From contig JAFFJZ010000001.1 in NCBI GenBank assembly GCA_018340375.1, positions 54,242,001-54,306,000 on the forward strand: a DNA stretch of 64,000 bases, given 5' to 3'. Source of the stretch: Gonatopus flavifemur. Its lineage: Eukaryota > Arthropoda > Insecta > Hymenoptera > Dryinidae. The position numbers and the translations under genes were made by a program. Shown here in pieces: positions 48,376 through 59,708 of this stretch (the first letter of the stretch is position 1; every line of letters starts with the position of its first letter). Below the pieces are notes generated by a model that saw nothing but the letters and a program-made list of their open reading frames with translations, searched no databases and was not told where the DNA came from.

Positions 48376-51300
48376 ATCAAGATAACATCACTTATTCTGC
48401 TGAGGCAGTCCAAATGTAGCAACTTTCGAAATCTCTTTCTTCTCCGTGTGGTTCAACATTGAATTTCTTTGAATATTTTGAATATTAGAATTCCGATTGT
48501 ACAGCAACGATATCTTGGGGGCATTGAAAATCTCCGATGGAACATGATTGCGTGTGTAACTGAATACCCGATTGAAATTCATACCAATTTACCGCATTTC
48601 ACATCTCCCCAAAACACGTAACGGTTCACAGCGTAACTCTCGTCTTTGTACTAATCGACAGATCAATATGGGATTATCTTCGATCAATATAATCCTCCTC
48701 CTTTTCACTCCCATTCAAGACTACTTTCACGAATAGCACAAACGTTGTGGATCAGGAAACTCGATGATGAATTAATTCAGTTCACAATAATTATTACAAA
48801 TTCATCTAGAATTTCGATTATGAATAGAAAATTGTCCATCGAAGGTTTGGGAGCAAGAGAAATTTGCATCAATTTGTATACAAACGAGTACAATTGACTC
48901 TGATATTGTTGGACGTTGGAATGTATATTTATTTATAAATTATAAGATACACACAATGATTGTAGTTGGAGGCAGCAGAATCGGAATGAAGAAAGAGGAA
49001 GATAAACAAGGAAGCGGACAAGAGAGGAAAATTTACTGGTATGTAAATTCGATACAACGGAAGAGAAGCGACGGAACGTTATCGTACGAAAAGCTTGAAC
49101 TCCACTATTTACGTGAGTGAACTATACACAACTTCTGAGGGATACAGAATGTTGTGTATAACCTAGCTCAATGAGGAAATTGAAAATCACATACCACTCC
49201 CTCGGTATATAAACGAACCACGTTATAATTATGAGATACGATAATCGAGCCAACCATTCGACAGTAAATAAGAATTACATCGGTGGTAAAGGAGATCTCC
49301 CAGACGATTATCAACTCTTTGCATCTTCCTCTCTCTCTATCTCCCTTTCCTTGTTCGTTCGAGCAAGAATATTCCTTCAAGTATGCATGAAACAAACTTG
49401 CAGGAGAGCTAGGAATAAGTTTTAATCAATACGTCGGAGGATCGAATTGCGCATATTGGGAGCATGTGATCATTTATTCCTGATCCTAAATCAGCATTTC
49501 CATTCGTACACAAACTTTCGGTCCTGACAATTGATAAATGAACTTTCCAATATGCTCATAAAAATATTATTCCACGAAATTACTTTCACAGCAACTTTCA
49601 GGATCAGTTATCCTCAGGGATTAAACGTGAATTTGTATGAATCTTATTTGTGCTTTAGTGTTTGCTTTCAACAAAGTTCGAAGCAGAATAGAAATTCCAA
49701 TATGGTGTTGTTTTTTCTCTGAAAGTTCAGATCGCTCCAACAGCGGACTAATGATTCCCTAATTATCCTCGCTCATTACAACTTGTTTCTAAAGAGTTTT
49801 TCGTTATTATCTTCCACGATGTTAAGAGAAAAATTGTTTCCCAATAAAATAATATCGGAAAGATTCCTTCCACTCGCTGGCATTTCTGTCAACATTCCAA
49901 ACAGAAGTTATATTGTGAAGTTTCAAAATCACGGGAGTACGGGAAAGTTGAATTAAATCTCGAAAATTTGCAATCGGCAATTCAAAGCAGTTCGCTGTGG
50001 GATCGAGCGTTCCCAACCTTCTCAACAAATTGAACAAAATAAAAACAAGAAACGCGAGATCATTCGAAACTTCCATACGAGGAAGATTGCGAACGGATCA
50101 TTTTGAATCCATACGTTTTGTCATAAAAGAGAACACGTGATTCCGAGAAGAGCGTATCCAGATATGACAAAACGAACGAAAAAAATCCCATGCAAAAATA
50201 TTCGGAGCACGTAGTAGAAGTACGCGTACTGTGGTTCAACTCTCTGTTACATCTCACCGTTGTCATCGACGAGCTGTCGGATATCTCAACTGTAGCGATT
50301 GAAAAACCTGTTGTGCACAGATTTCGTTCAGATATTTCCTTTTAATATTTCCAATTTCCGAAAATTATGTTCATGGAGGAGTTGATACATAAAACCACTG
50401 TGACGTGAAGATATTTTTTTTTATTGAATCTATATTTTTATCATTCATTGTTATCAATTAGAAGATTGATTCAACTAGATTTGAAGTCTATTTATTCGAA
50501 ATATTGATTATCAATCATTCTTTCTAGTAGAAGGTTCTGCTAAAATCAGAGAAAACCAGTAACAGGGAATAATAATATCTCTATTTCGATACAAACTCAC
50601 AATGTTGAAACCTCAATGTCTCAAATGTCTCGAAAAGGTTTTAGAATCAACAAACATATGCTATTCCAGAATAACCAATGTTCTTAATGCCTTATGAAAT
50701 TCATTAAAGAACCCAGAACTTCGTCGTCGTCTATTTTCAAACAGTTTCGCTCAATTACCATTCCTGAATTCCAATGTTCTGCGAGATCAACTCTGAGAAA
50801 TTTATGAAAGAGCATAAAAAATTATTCGTAAACTTTATTGACATGGAGTTCATTTTGCTGTGGCGTGAAACATGTTTGGAAATATAAATATGAATCGTCA
50901 AAGTTTTGCCAAACGTCGAATAAGTTTGTACTCCAAGAATGTTTAGCGTACGATTCCGGAATACTAACAGGTTCCTCCTGTTCCTATGAGATTACTGTGG
51001 CTGAAACAATAATATAATGCAAGAAGACGCTACTTCATATGCAAAATCATTCAAGCGATGAAATCAACATGACAAGTGTTCGGAATCTTGAATACTAAAA
51101 ACAATTTCTCGTGAATTCAAATCCCACGGAATGAAAACTTGTATCCTAAGACAAGTTTCGAGAATTATCATATAAATATTTCGATTGATAAACATTTGGG
51201 ATTGTTGTGAAAATTTACTTAACGTCGAATAGAATTTTCTCAATTTTTTTTCTCGTTGAAATTAAGTTATTTAAATTCGTCCACGGCGTTTCTGGTGAGT

Positions 51301-53519
51301 ATAACTTGTTTCCATTCTTTTTTATTGGGTTGTTTTTTTTACTCACGTCTGTGATCATTTATTTGTTCCAATTTGATCGCTATCAGACATGGAATTCTAC
51401 TGTTATCGCAATCAGATGAATGTCCAACTACTGGTGTCTATACTCAATACATATTTCAAACCGAACCATGCTAGACTCCCGTTTTTATTCGAATGTGTAA
51501 CTACGTACGAGATTTCGAAGCTCTGACGTTCGGTTAACCGACTACCTGAAACTTCACCGCATATATCGTTCAAACTGAACCATTGACCAGCGGTATTTTG
51601 GTCGAATGTAATTGTGTGCCTGGATATGAGTTTCAAAAATTTCACGTCCGATTCAATGGACAACTACCACCGACTTCATTCTACTTCGGATAACCGGAAT
51701 GAAAAGAATTTTGTGGAACGCCAACAAAGTTCTATAGACTTTGGATTGTCCAAAATCGCTGTAACGTTTTCGGAATGTGAGAGATTTTTCATGGAATACG
51801 TTTGATATTTGTTCCTAACGGCATTCAAGCATCAGGAGGAGCAAGGAAAATTTTGCGCCAACTTTTTGCATAAAATACTCAATAAATTTAAATCTGAAAT
51901 GGATAATAATTGAGTACATACCTGAGATTGGACTCTAAATACGAATTTGGGTTTCTTCATGGTTTGCGGATATTGGGAAATGGAATTACGAAGAATTTTT
52001 TACAATTGGACTTTATTAATTTCAAAACCCTCTGATGTTCACCAGAAAATCAGTAAAAAAGTGAGACTTATATTTAGAGTCTAATCCCAGTCGTGGAATT
52101 TATGACTATTCACTAAAAATTTTGGTTGAACGCATGATTCATGACAAAAGATGAATAGAGTCAATGAAAAAAGAAACTCAATAAGTTTTCGAGAGGATTC
52201 ATTCGAGTTGATTTGAAAGTCCAATTAAATCTTCCAGAAGATATAATTATTCAGGAGAATATAAATAAGTACTCTTCAAAGTTTGAATCCTCCAAATAAC
52301 GAGTCGACTGCGAAACTACATTTCTGGATATAAGTACATGGATTCTATATCCGCTATTGAGTTTCCGATCGATCCATCATTTGATTTGGGAGACATTATT
52401 GTACACGCACTACGAAGGTACAATGTATTCAGTACCTCTATGCATATTACTTTGTATCAATGCATCATTAACTTGTGCAGCCATTCATCTCTGAAAGTAG
52501 TGACATGATCAAACTTGAGTGGTTGAGAATTTATTGAATGTTGATTGAAAATTTGTATGTTCACACTCTTCACAATTTAGAAATTTTCTGTTTAATTGTA
52601 CTCATAAGGAATAAAATATTAATAATGCAAAACAAAAGTTGGAAGGAAGTATAAACTTTTCGTCAATCGAGCATGGAATTTTACTATTAACTCTGATGTT
52701 TCAGTGCTCAAGTAAATATTGTGGAAATGTCCACTGTTTCATAATTATCAAAAGACTCAGAAATATCCTTACATGCTCCTCAAAATTATTTCATTTTCAA
52801 GCTGCATTTCTCTCCGTGCATTTGTATGTATCTCAAACATACATGCGATGTTCTCATAACATGCTGGAACAACATTTGTAAGTTGTTTGTGTGAACAAGC
52901 AGGTTTCTGAACCTTCAGAAAACGTCTCGTACTGTGCATCACATCCGTATTGATTTCAATACAAAAGTTCAGAAGCAATTAGCACATGTATTCTCGTATC
53001 AGTTTGCTGTAAGTTCCATTGAAATTCCAATACTGTATTATCTTGAGATTGCTTCCATACCAAATTTGATTTGAATTATCAAAAAATTTGTGGTGAATTG
53101 TACAATTGACAATTGTTTCCGACAACATAGGAGCTGTATGGACACTTTTTACTCCTGCTAATCATTCGGATATCAGTGATTGCTCTCCCCGAAGGGAATG
53201 GATTCAATGGAGATGAAGTCAATTTCACGTAACAGTGAACTTGATGAAGTTGAATCAAATCGCTGATCCAATACGCTTTTGAAATTTGCAACAAGATGGG
53301 GAGTTGATAAGTCCCTCGAATTTCAAGTTTGAATTGTTCCGATGGATACAGTATTTTGAATAACCATTGAAAAGGTAAAAGAGCCAGTAGGAAAAAATAT
53401 CAGCAGCAATATTTCACTGTCGACCTGCGAACCCCCTGAGTGGGAACATTTTCCGAATTTTATGTAATTTATGAATTATGTATAAACTGAATCGAATCAT
53501 ATATGAATTACATATAATT
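48376..53519. other. Longest element-poor stretch of the intron
   Basis: About 5 kb without a clear foldback, in contrast to the rest of the intron. No convincing coding exon was found. It could be under constraint. Confidence 0.4.
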
Positions 53520-53830
53520 TCGGGAATGTTTTCACTTCGTAATCGAGTGTATCAACGTGAAGTACGACGCGTGCAGAGGCCTTTCATGGTACATTTGCGA
53601 GCGCGTCTGCCCTAAACTGTTCTGTTCTACTGCAAAGCACCAGGCGTCGCGTTTCGTTGCCTTGAGCGCGGTAGTCAGGAATACATGTGTCTGAATATAA
53701 AAGGAAGTGCGAACATAAAATTCGACACTTTATTGTCCCGTAGCATTCTGGTTTAGTTTTACCGAGGAGAAAAAAAAACCCTACCCTCACTTTTTCGAGA
53801 GAAGGTACATTGAGAAATACCAGATCTTAT
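53520..53830. other. GC-rich TATA-containing island
   Basis: The block has many CpG (ACGACGCGTGC, GCGAGCGCGTC, GGCGTCGCG, GAGCGCGG). These are followed by GAATATAAAAGGAAG at 53694-53708 and a purine-rich stretch. It resembles a promoter or the U3/R part of an LTR. No repeated second copy or clear TG...CA boundaries were found. It lies about 120 bases left of the second mariner and is not part of it. Confidence 0.3.
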
Positions 53831-53944
53831 GAAAATTCATCGTTCTTTTGACTCGTCTGATTCAAGTCAAATTATTTGCACGACAAAATCTTTCAATGTA
53901 CCATGATGACTTGGAATATCATCAGGAAGGTACTGTCATTCATA

Positions 53945-55188
53945 CCAGGTGTAGAAGTAAGGTGTGAAACCGGAAGTTCTTTGTTTTTTTGAAAACCACA
54001 AGTTTGTTGTTTGAAAATGATGAAAAATATTCTATTCGAAATAATCTCCACTGCTGTTTATACATTTTTCCCACCTTTCCGGCAGTTTATGAATGCCACG
54101 CCAAAAAAACAGTTCCCCTTCTGAAGCGAACCAGTTATCGAGCCATTCTCCTACATTTTCACACGAATTGAAGTGTTGTTCAGCGAGAGCGTTTCCCATT
54201 CACGCGAATAGATGATAATCGGACGGAGCCAAGTCTGAAGAATAAGCTGCATGCGGTAGCATCCCCCAACTGAACGCCTCAATCGTTTCTCTGACCCGTT
54301 TTGCTGTGTGTAATAGAGCATTATCGTGGAGCAAGATGACTTTGTGTTACCTTTTTCCATTTTCCGGTCGTTTTTCACGCAATACGCGATTCAAGTCGAT
54401 CATTTGCCGTTGGTAGCGATCAGTGTTGACGGTGCGCCCAGGTTTTAGCAGCTCATAGAAGATTACACCCTTCTAATCCCACCCAACACAGAGCATTGTC
54501 TTCTTCCCAGGACGATTTGGTCTTGCGATTTGTCTTTGGATTCACCCATGATTTCCGACGCTTAGGATTCTTAGAATATATACATTCATCACCTGTCACA
54601 ATTCGATGAAGGAATGACTTTTTTTGTATCTGCCGAACAGCATTCCACGAGTGGTTTTTCGATTTTAACATGCTGAACCCATTTTCCCACCTTCAAAATC
54701 TTTCCCATGGCTTTCAAACGGATGGAGACGGCTTTCTGCGTTACGTTCAGTTGAGTTTGAGTATCATCTTCATCCAATAAGGCTTGTAATTCGTCGTCTG
54801 CGAACTTTTTCGGTGGTTTCCCACGCTCTTCGTTTCTTACGTCAAAATCACCACTTTAAAATTTTTTGAACCACTCGAAACACTGTATCTTACCAAGGGC
54901 ATGTTTACCATAAGCTTCCACAAGCATTCGATGTGATTCTGCAGCAGTTTTCTTCAAATGATAACAAAAAACCAATGCTGTCCGCAGATCGTAGTTTGTA
55001 GGCACAAAACTCGACATGTTTAAGGTTATAAAACAATTATGAGTGTACAGAATTTCTATTGTTTTGTGTTGGAAATCTTCATCAGCTGTCAGGGGGAGAT
55101 GATGGTGTTGAAGAAGTGGTCTCGGGGTCCCTAAACTGATCGCTAATGCCATTTATAGGGAAATTCCTGTTTCATACTTCTACACCTG
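53945..55188 (-). mobile_element. Mariner transposon relic, mauritiana-like, about 1.24 kb
   Basis: The ends are inverted repeats beginning CAGGTGTAGAAGTA on both sides (left from about 53946, right ending about 55188). TA precedes the left end; the right flank reads ATG, so the TA duplication seems mutated. The TIR sequence and transposase motifs fit the mauritiana subfamily (the Mos1 group), while the other mariner in this window is from a different subfamily. The minus strand carries a decayed transposase. Confidence 0.9.
54032..55017 (-). pseudogene. Mauritiana-type mariner transposase pseudogene
   Basis: The reading begins at ATG 55017 (MSSFVPTNYDLRTALVFCYHLKKTAAESH) and ends at TAG 54032-54034 after GDYFE. 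The span is 986 bases, about 50 fewer than a full family member, so there are small deletions. An in-frame TAA follows FEWFKKF, where a Lys codon is expected before SGDFDV. A frame change near 54671 separates KVGKWVQH from KKSFLHRIVTGDE. The catalytic residues survive: first Asp in VTGDE at 54588-54590, second in HDNA at 54323-54325, third in APSDYHLF at 54218-54220. Exactly 34 codons lie between the second and third, the D,D34D signature. It is not translatable as one protein. Confidence 0.93.
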
Positions 55189-55213
55189 ATGAAACTCCAA
55201 GTCATTATCGTAA

Positions 55214-55350
55214 TTTAAAAGATTCGAAACAGTCAGTTAGATCTGTATAAATATGCATAGATTTGAGCCGACTCGAAGAGCAGTGATTTTTCCATTTTTT
55301 AGTTTACGTGGATCTAATCGGTTAAATCTAAATTAATTTTTCCCGGATAG
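55214..55350. repeat. CCCGGAAAAAATTAATTT repeat, copy 2 (reverse)
   Basis: ACGTGGATCTAATCGGTTAA followed by AAATTAATTTTTCCCGG is the inverse of copy 1. AGTTAGATCTGTATAAAT at the left may be the paired end. Confidence 0.45.
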
Positions 55351-56327
55351 TCATGGAGACTGAAAAACAAATTATAGCCCTCATAACACTGATGTATGCT
55401 ATTCGAAAAGAAAAAAGTTTTTATACGCATCAGTATACTGATAACAACAACAGCGTCGTGAACGTGATGATCCATACGGGTGTAAAAAGAATTCGTATCG
55501 TTGTAGGATTATCGAATTGTTACATCAATTATGCTATTGTTACCATAGCGATGCATTCGTCGTTCCTTTCAAATGGTTGTCAGGAACATACAGCATTTCT
55601 GAAGGAACAATAATTTTATTTTCAATGAAAGAGAGAATTGGTGATGGAGATGAGATTTTTTGTCAATTTTCACTATCCTTTGATTCAGGTCTTTCATGTT
55701 TGAAACTATGGATATTTTTAGGAAGAATTCCAATTCTTCTGTTCAAAGAATTATATTGTTCCATTGATTGAACACATCTCACAAGTATTCATATTCAATC
55801 TATCAGACTCTTGATCAAGCTCAATCATAAAAACATTTTTCAATGTAGAATGAGTGTTCAAATATCGAAACCACTATTATAACAGAGCCATGGGTCTCAA
55901 AGATAGTGTAAACAAAAAGCATGGAGGTAAAAAGTTGAAAATGAAGAGCACCATGTTTTCAAAAATAACTGTGCATACATTGTGCACTTGAATGTATTTA
56001 TCAATAAATCTCCCGTCATTCACTGTCATAACGATACCTTGTTTCTGGATCTAGAAAAACGTACTTTGTGGTTGTTTAGTATCATGAAAGGACGTGGATT
56101 ATAAATATCATGTGAGTCTGTTGCTTCATTCAGAGTTATGGCATCATGGTTCATGTCTGATCCCCCACTAAGTGGAACTGTATTTTTTTGTAACAATGTG
56201 TATGAGTATAATCATATTTTTCCATTATCACACGATAGTAACGTTTTTCTCCACTGTCATTTGCTCTTTTCAATTGCCTATGTTGAATGTAGAGCAACAC
56301 CTCGTGTAATCAGAATCAATTATTTTT

Positions 56328-56701
56328 AGGGCTTCGCACAAGACTCGCGTCAAAGGAAGATGAAATAGTTACCAATAATTATTCCAATCTCTTGAGATAT
56401 CAAGATGATCAAGACAATTTGAGAGTACAAATGGAGTCAACGGAATGGGGTGGAACCTTGATCATTCAAACAAAACTAGCAGAGGTATATGTCGAAATAT
56501 GCAACGAGATCTGCACCGAGACTAGTTCCGAAACTGAGAGAATATCTTCGTCATCCTCTGCGACGAAATCGGAATTCCATGTGATTTTGTTACACCTGAG
56601 GGAGAAACTTGATTCCTTTAAAAATGTTTATATTCTAAATTTTCAGAACAGTAAATATAGATCATTTTTCAATTTAAGACGAGAGTCTCGTGCGAAGCCC
56701 T
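56328..56701. mobile_element. AGGGCTTCGCA element, copy 2 (374 bp)
   Basis: The inverted ends are AGGGCTTCGCACAAGACTCG and CGAGAGTCTCGTGCGAAGCC CT. It is the reverse-oriented sister of 30718-31079. It contains an open frame of about 100 codons (56392-56703) that copy 1 does not keep intact, so I do not treat it as a gene. Confidence 0.85.
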
Positions 56702-57458
56702 AGACTATGTTTAATCAATCGAAAATTCGATACGTTTCGTATGAACAAGTACAAAGCTGATTTCACTGTGGATTTTCGAGTACAATCCACACAATTGAGA
56801 TTCTGCGATGAAATCGGAATCGAAGGAAGGAAATTTGTACCTTGTGTTGCTGAAGCGGAATTTTCCCTTTTGTTTGATTCATCATTTTCTATTCACTTTA
56901 GATGCGTAGTCACCAGTATTACATAATTGTTATATAGAGAATTCAGAGAGTAGGAACATTTATACGATATTCAGGCAAATCCAACATGCATGTCATTATC
57001 GAGCGCATTTCAATCCCTATGAATTCAAATTCCTTTCAGTCATTTGTATGTTCCCTACTTACGTCAATTCTGAAAAATTCCTTGGGAAAGAGAATAATTC
57101 GTATGACTTATGCAACCTCATTCTATTACAAAGAATGGTATTCCATAAAATATAATGATACTCTGTTCAGTGTTCAAGTTTTGAATCCCCAAAAAGGAAG
57201 TGAATATTTGATGATCTCGAAATTGAGAAACTTTGATGCCAAAATTACAGAACTTTCGGATTACATCCCAGTTGAAGAGTCTTGATAGGATCTCGTCAAT
57301 TATTTGACAAACACACGTAAAAACTCTTAGAAATCTTGTTAATGAGGTGAGATTACGAAAGTCAGAATGAAATTCAATTCATTCATTTGTATTATGTTCG
57401 AAACTCCGAATCGTTATGACTTCACTCAGTTAAGGATTTTTTCGCATTGATCGATCTG

Positions 57459-57684
57459 TACACTGAGGAGAAGGTTTATTTATAGTTAACAAATGTATAT
57501 TAGCTTATGGCGAAATGAATATTCATTCTTATCTAATATATTCCGTTAATAATCAACAAGTTATATTTAGTAGAAATAAACGTTTGTTAATAGTTGATAA
57601 ATCATATTTGTGAAACTCATATGATAGATTTGCGTTGAACAAATATAGATTCGTTGACTATACACAAACCTTTTTCTCTGGGTA
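57459..57684. mobile_element. Foldback MITE, TACACTGAGGAGAAGGTTT ends
   Basis: The left end TACACTGAGGAGAAGGTTTA and right end AAACCTTTTTCTCTGGGTA are inverted copies. The interior has GTTAACAAATGTATATTAGC and its approximate complement around ACGTTTGTTAATAG. It is 226 bp and has no gene. Confidence 0.65.
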
Positions 57685-58250
57685 GCGCGAAGTCACGTGT
57701 GCCATTACAGAATTGAATGTTTAAGATGGAATCGATGACTTTTATATCCAATATCCATTCTGTTCTCTCACTATAAATATTATTGACCTTGCAGAGGAGA
57801 ATGTTTGTTTGTCTACACTCTGACTCAGTGAAAAAAACATTCACCAACAAGTCATTGTACTTGATTTCCGAAAACTTTGAACTCCGTACGTACCTATTCC
57901 ACTTTGTTTGCTTCAATTGAATTTTTTTCCACTTCTCTCTATTTCAGTTTCTCGCGACAATGTAAATATATTCACTATCAAGGGGAAAAACATCTGGTAA
58001 CTCAAACTTTTCCTCCAGTTCCAAGAGTTCCTCCAATCAATAGGAGATGCAAAGGTCTCTGAGTCGTTTCACGTAACACCATTCGGAGAAAGAATTTTGG
58101 TACTTCAGAGCATGAAGAAAACCAAATTTGATTGAATTTAATATGAATGTTGAATTCTCGAAAAAAGACTTGAGCATCTCAATCAGTGATGTTTTCAATA
58201 CTATTCATGTTTGATATGTTCAATGAGGTATTCTTTTCATCGACAGTAAT

Positions 58251-58432
58251 TTACTGTAGCCCACACGACTGGCTCGTATTATGCAAAAAAATCATTTCAA
58301 CAACTACTGGTTGAGAGTCTTCCTACACTATTCTCTACTGTGGAGACACGACTGATTCGTGTTACTACAGTAACCAATAGTGTTGAAATGATTTTTTCGC
58401 ATAACACGAGCCAGTCGTGTGGGCTACAGTAA
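58251..58432. mobile_element. 182-bp palindromic element (TTACTGTAGCCCACACGACT)
   Basis: TTACTGTAGCCCACACGACT GGCTCG pairs with CGAGCCAGTCGTGTGGGCTA CAGTAA. ATGCAAAAAAATCATTTCAA also pairs with its complement. A second, diverged copy of the GACACGACTGATTCGTGTTA CTACAGTA segment lies inside (58345-58372), so the element may have re-used its own end. It is non-coding. Confidence 0.82.
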
Positions 58433-58807
58433 CGATTGATGTAGGATTTTCTTCGTTCAGATCAATTCCAAGTGAATTTCAGAAAAATTCACATTAAACT
58501 TCGAATGTCCATAGCTTCACTGTAAAAAAATGTGCGGAGTTTTCCTTCACACGGTTGGTGGATCTCGTCGTCCCCTCATCGTGGGGGAATTGCTTTTCCA
58601 TAAAAAATGAGGGATTTTTCCGCCACTTTGAGAAGTTATTTTGTTTTTTGGGTGTTGAATCCTCCACAAATTGTGGTGAAGAATTCGACAATCATTCTCC
58701 ACAGTGATTCATTAAAGACTCAACGAACGTTTGTTCAAATTTTCTCTTCTCTTGAGGTGAAATTGAAAGATATGATGGATCATTCATTTCTGGCAGAATT
58801 CTTCCAT

Positions 58808-58978
58808 ACCCTAGTAGAAATGCTCTAATAATTGACAAGTTTTGTAACGCTCAACTCGCCAAAAACTAGACGCTCGCAAGTGCTTCGTGGGGTTCTGGTA
58901 AGTTACTTGCAAGTCTCTAGTATCTGGCTAGTTCAGCGTTACAAAACTCGTCAATAACTAGAGCATTTCTACTTGGGT
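58808..58978. mobile_element. 171-bp palindromic MITE (ACCCTAGTAGAAATGCTC ends)
   Basis: ACCCTAGTAGAAATGCTCTA pairs with TAGAGCATTTCTACTTGGGT. TTGACAAGTTTTGTAACGCT pairs with AGCGTTACAAAACTCGTCAA. The interior has ACTAGACGCTCGCAAGTGCT and its inverted relative. The terminal GTAGAAAT motif also marks 24457-24842. Confidence 0.82.
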
Positions 58979-59038
58979 AAATATGTTCGATCGATGTGGT
59001 TCTGTGATTAATTCTCCTCTGCAAAACTACACTGACAG

Positions 59039-59708
59039 TTAAGGTAGTTTTCCGGGAGAATTCAGGATCAGATTAGAAAAATTATTGTCGAGCAGAGCAC
59101 CAAGGTCGAAGGAATTCGATAATCATATTCGTTGGGACTGATATTCTTATTTATGACAAAAAAAGAACCAACTCGAAGTCTAAATAAACAACCTTGTAAC
59201 AGCAACGTGAAATTTGACATGGTTTTTCTCTTGAAAAATTTTTATTTTTGATCCGTTTATGACTTATAAGGGCTCATTATCTCCCTTGTGAGATTTAAAA
59301 AACCTTTACCATGGGGATTTTTTTATTCGAGTCATCATGATTTTGTCACACGCTTTTGTTTATAGGAATGTATTTTACTATTAATAGACAAAAGCGTGCG
59401 ACAGTGTCATGATGACTCATATAAAAAAATCCCCATGGTAAAGGTTTTTTGAATCTCACAAGGAACAAAATGAGCCCTCATAAGTCATGAACGGATCGAA
59501 AATAAAAATTTTTTAAGGGAAAAACCATGTCAAATTTCGCGTTGTTGTTACAAGGTTGTTTATTTAAACTTCGAGTTGGTTCTTTTTTTATCATAAATAA
59601 GAATATAAGTCCCAACGAATATGATCATCGAATTCCTTCGACCTTGATGCTCTGCTTGACAATAATTTTTCTAATTTGATCCTGAATTCTCCCGAAGAAC
59701 TACCTTAA
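59039..59708. repeat. Giant inverted repeat (foldback), 670 bp, arms about 320 bp
   Basis: The left arm (59039-59363) and right arm (about 59387-59708) are reverse complements along their full length, with roughly nine bases in ten matching by eye. The loop is only about 23 bases. The ends read TTAAGGTAGTT and AACTACCTTAA. Landmarks match in order: GGGAGAATTCAGGATCA, GGTCGAAGGAATTCGAT, ACAACCTTGTAAC, TGACATGGTTTTTC and CCCCATGGTAAAGG. A transcript would fold into one long duplex. It may be a foldback DNA element or a locally duplicated hairpin. There is no coding content. Confidence 0.9.

Noticed and set aside
53520..53830. Solo LTR of a retrotransposon
   Set aside because: A TATA box and CpG-rich leader are present, but no TG...CA ends, target duplication or second copy could be found by eye.
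56392..56703. 103-codon frame
   Set aside because: It lies wholly within the AGGGCTTCGCA element. The sister copy at 30718 does not preserve it.
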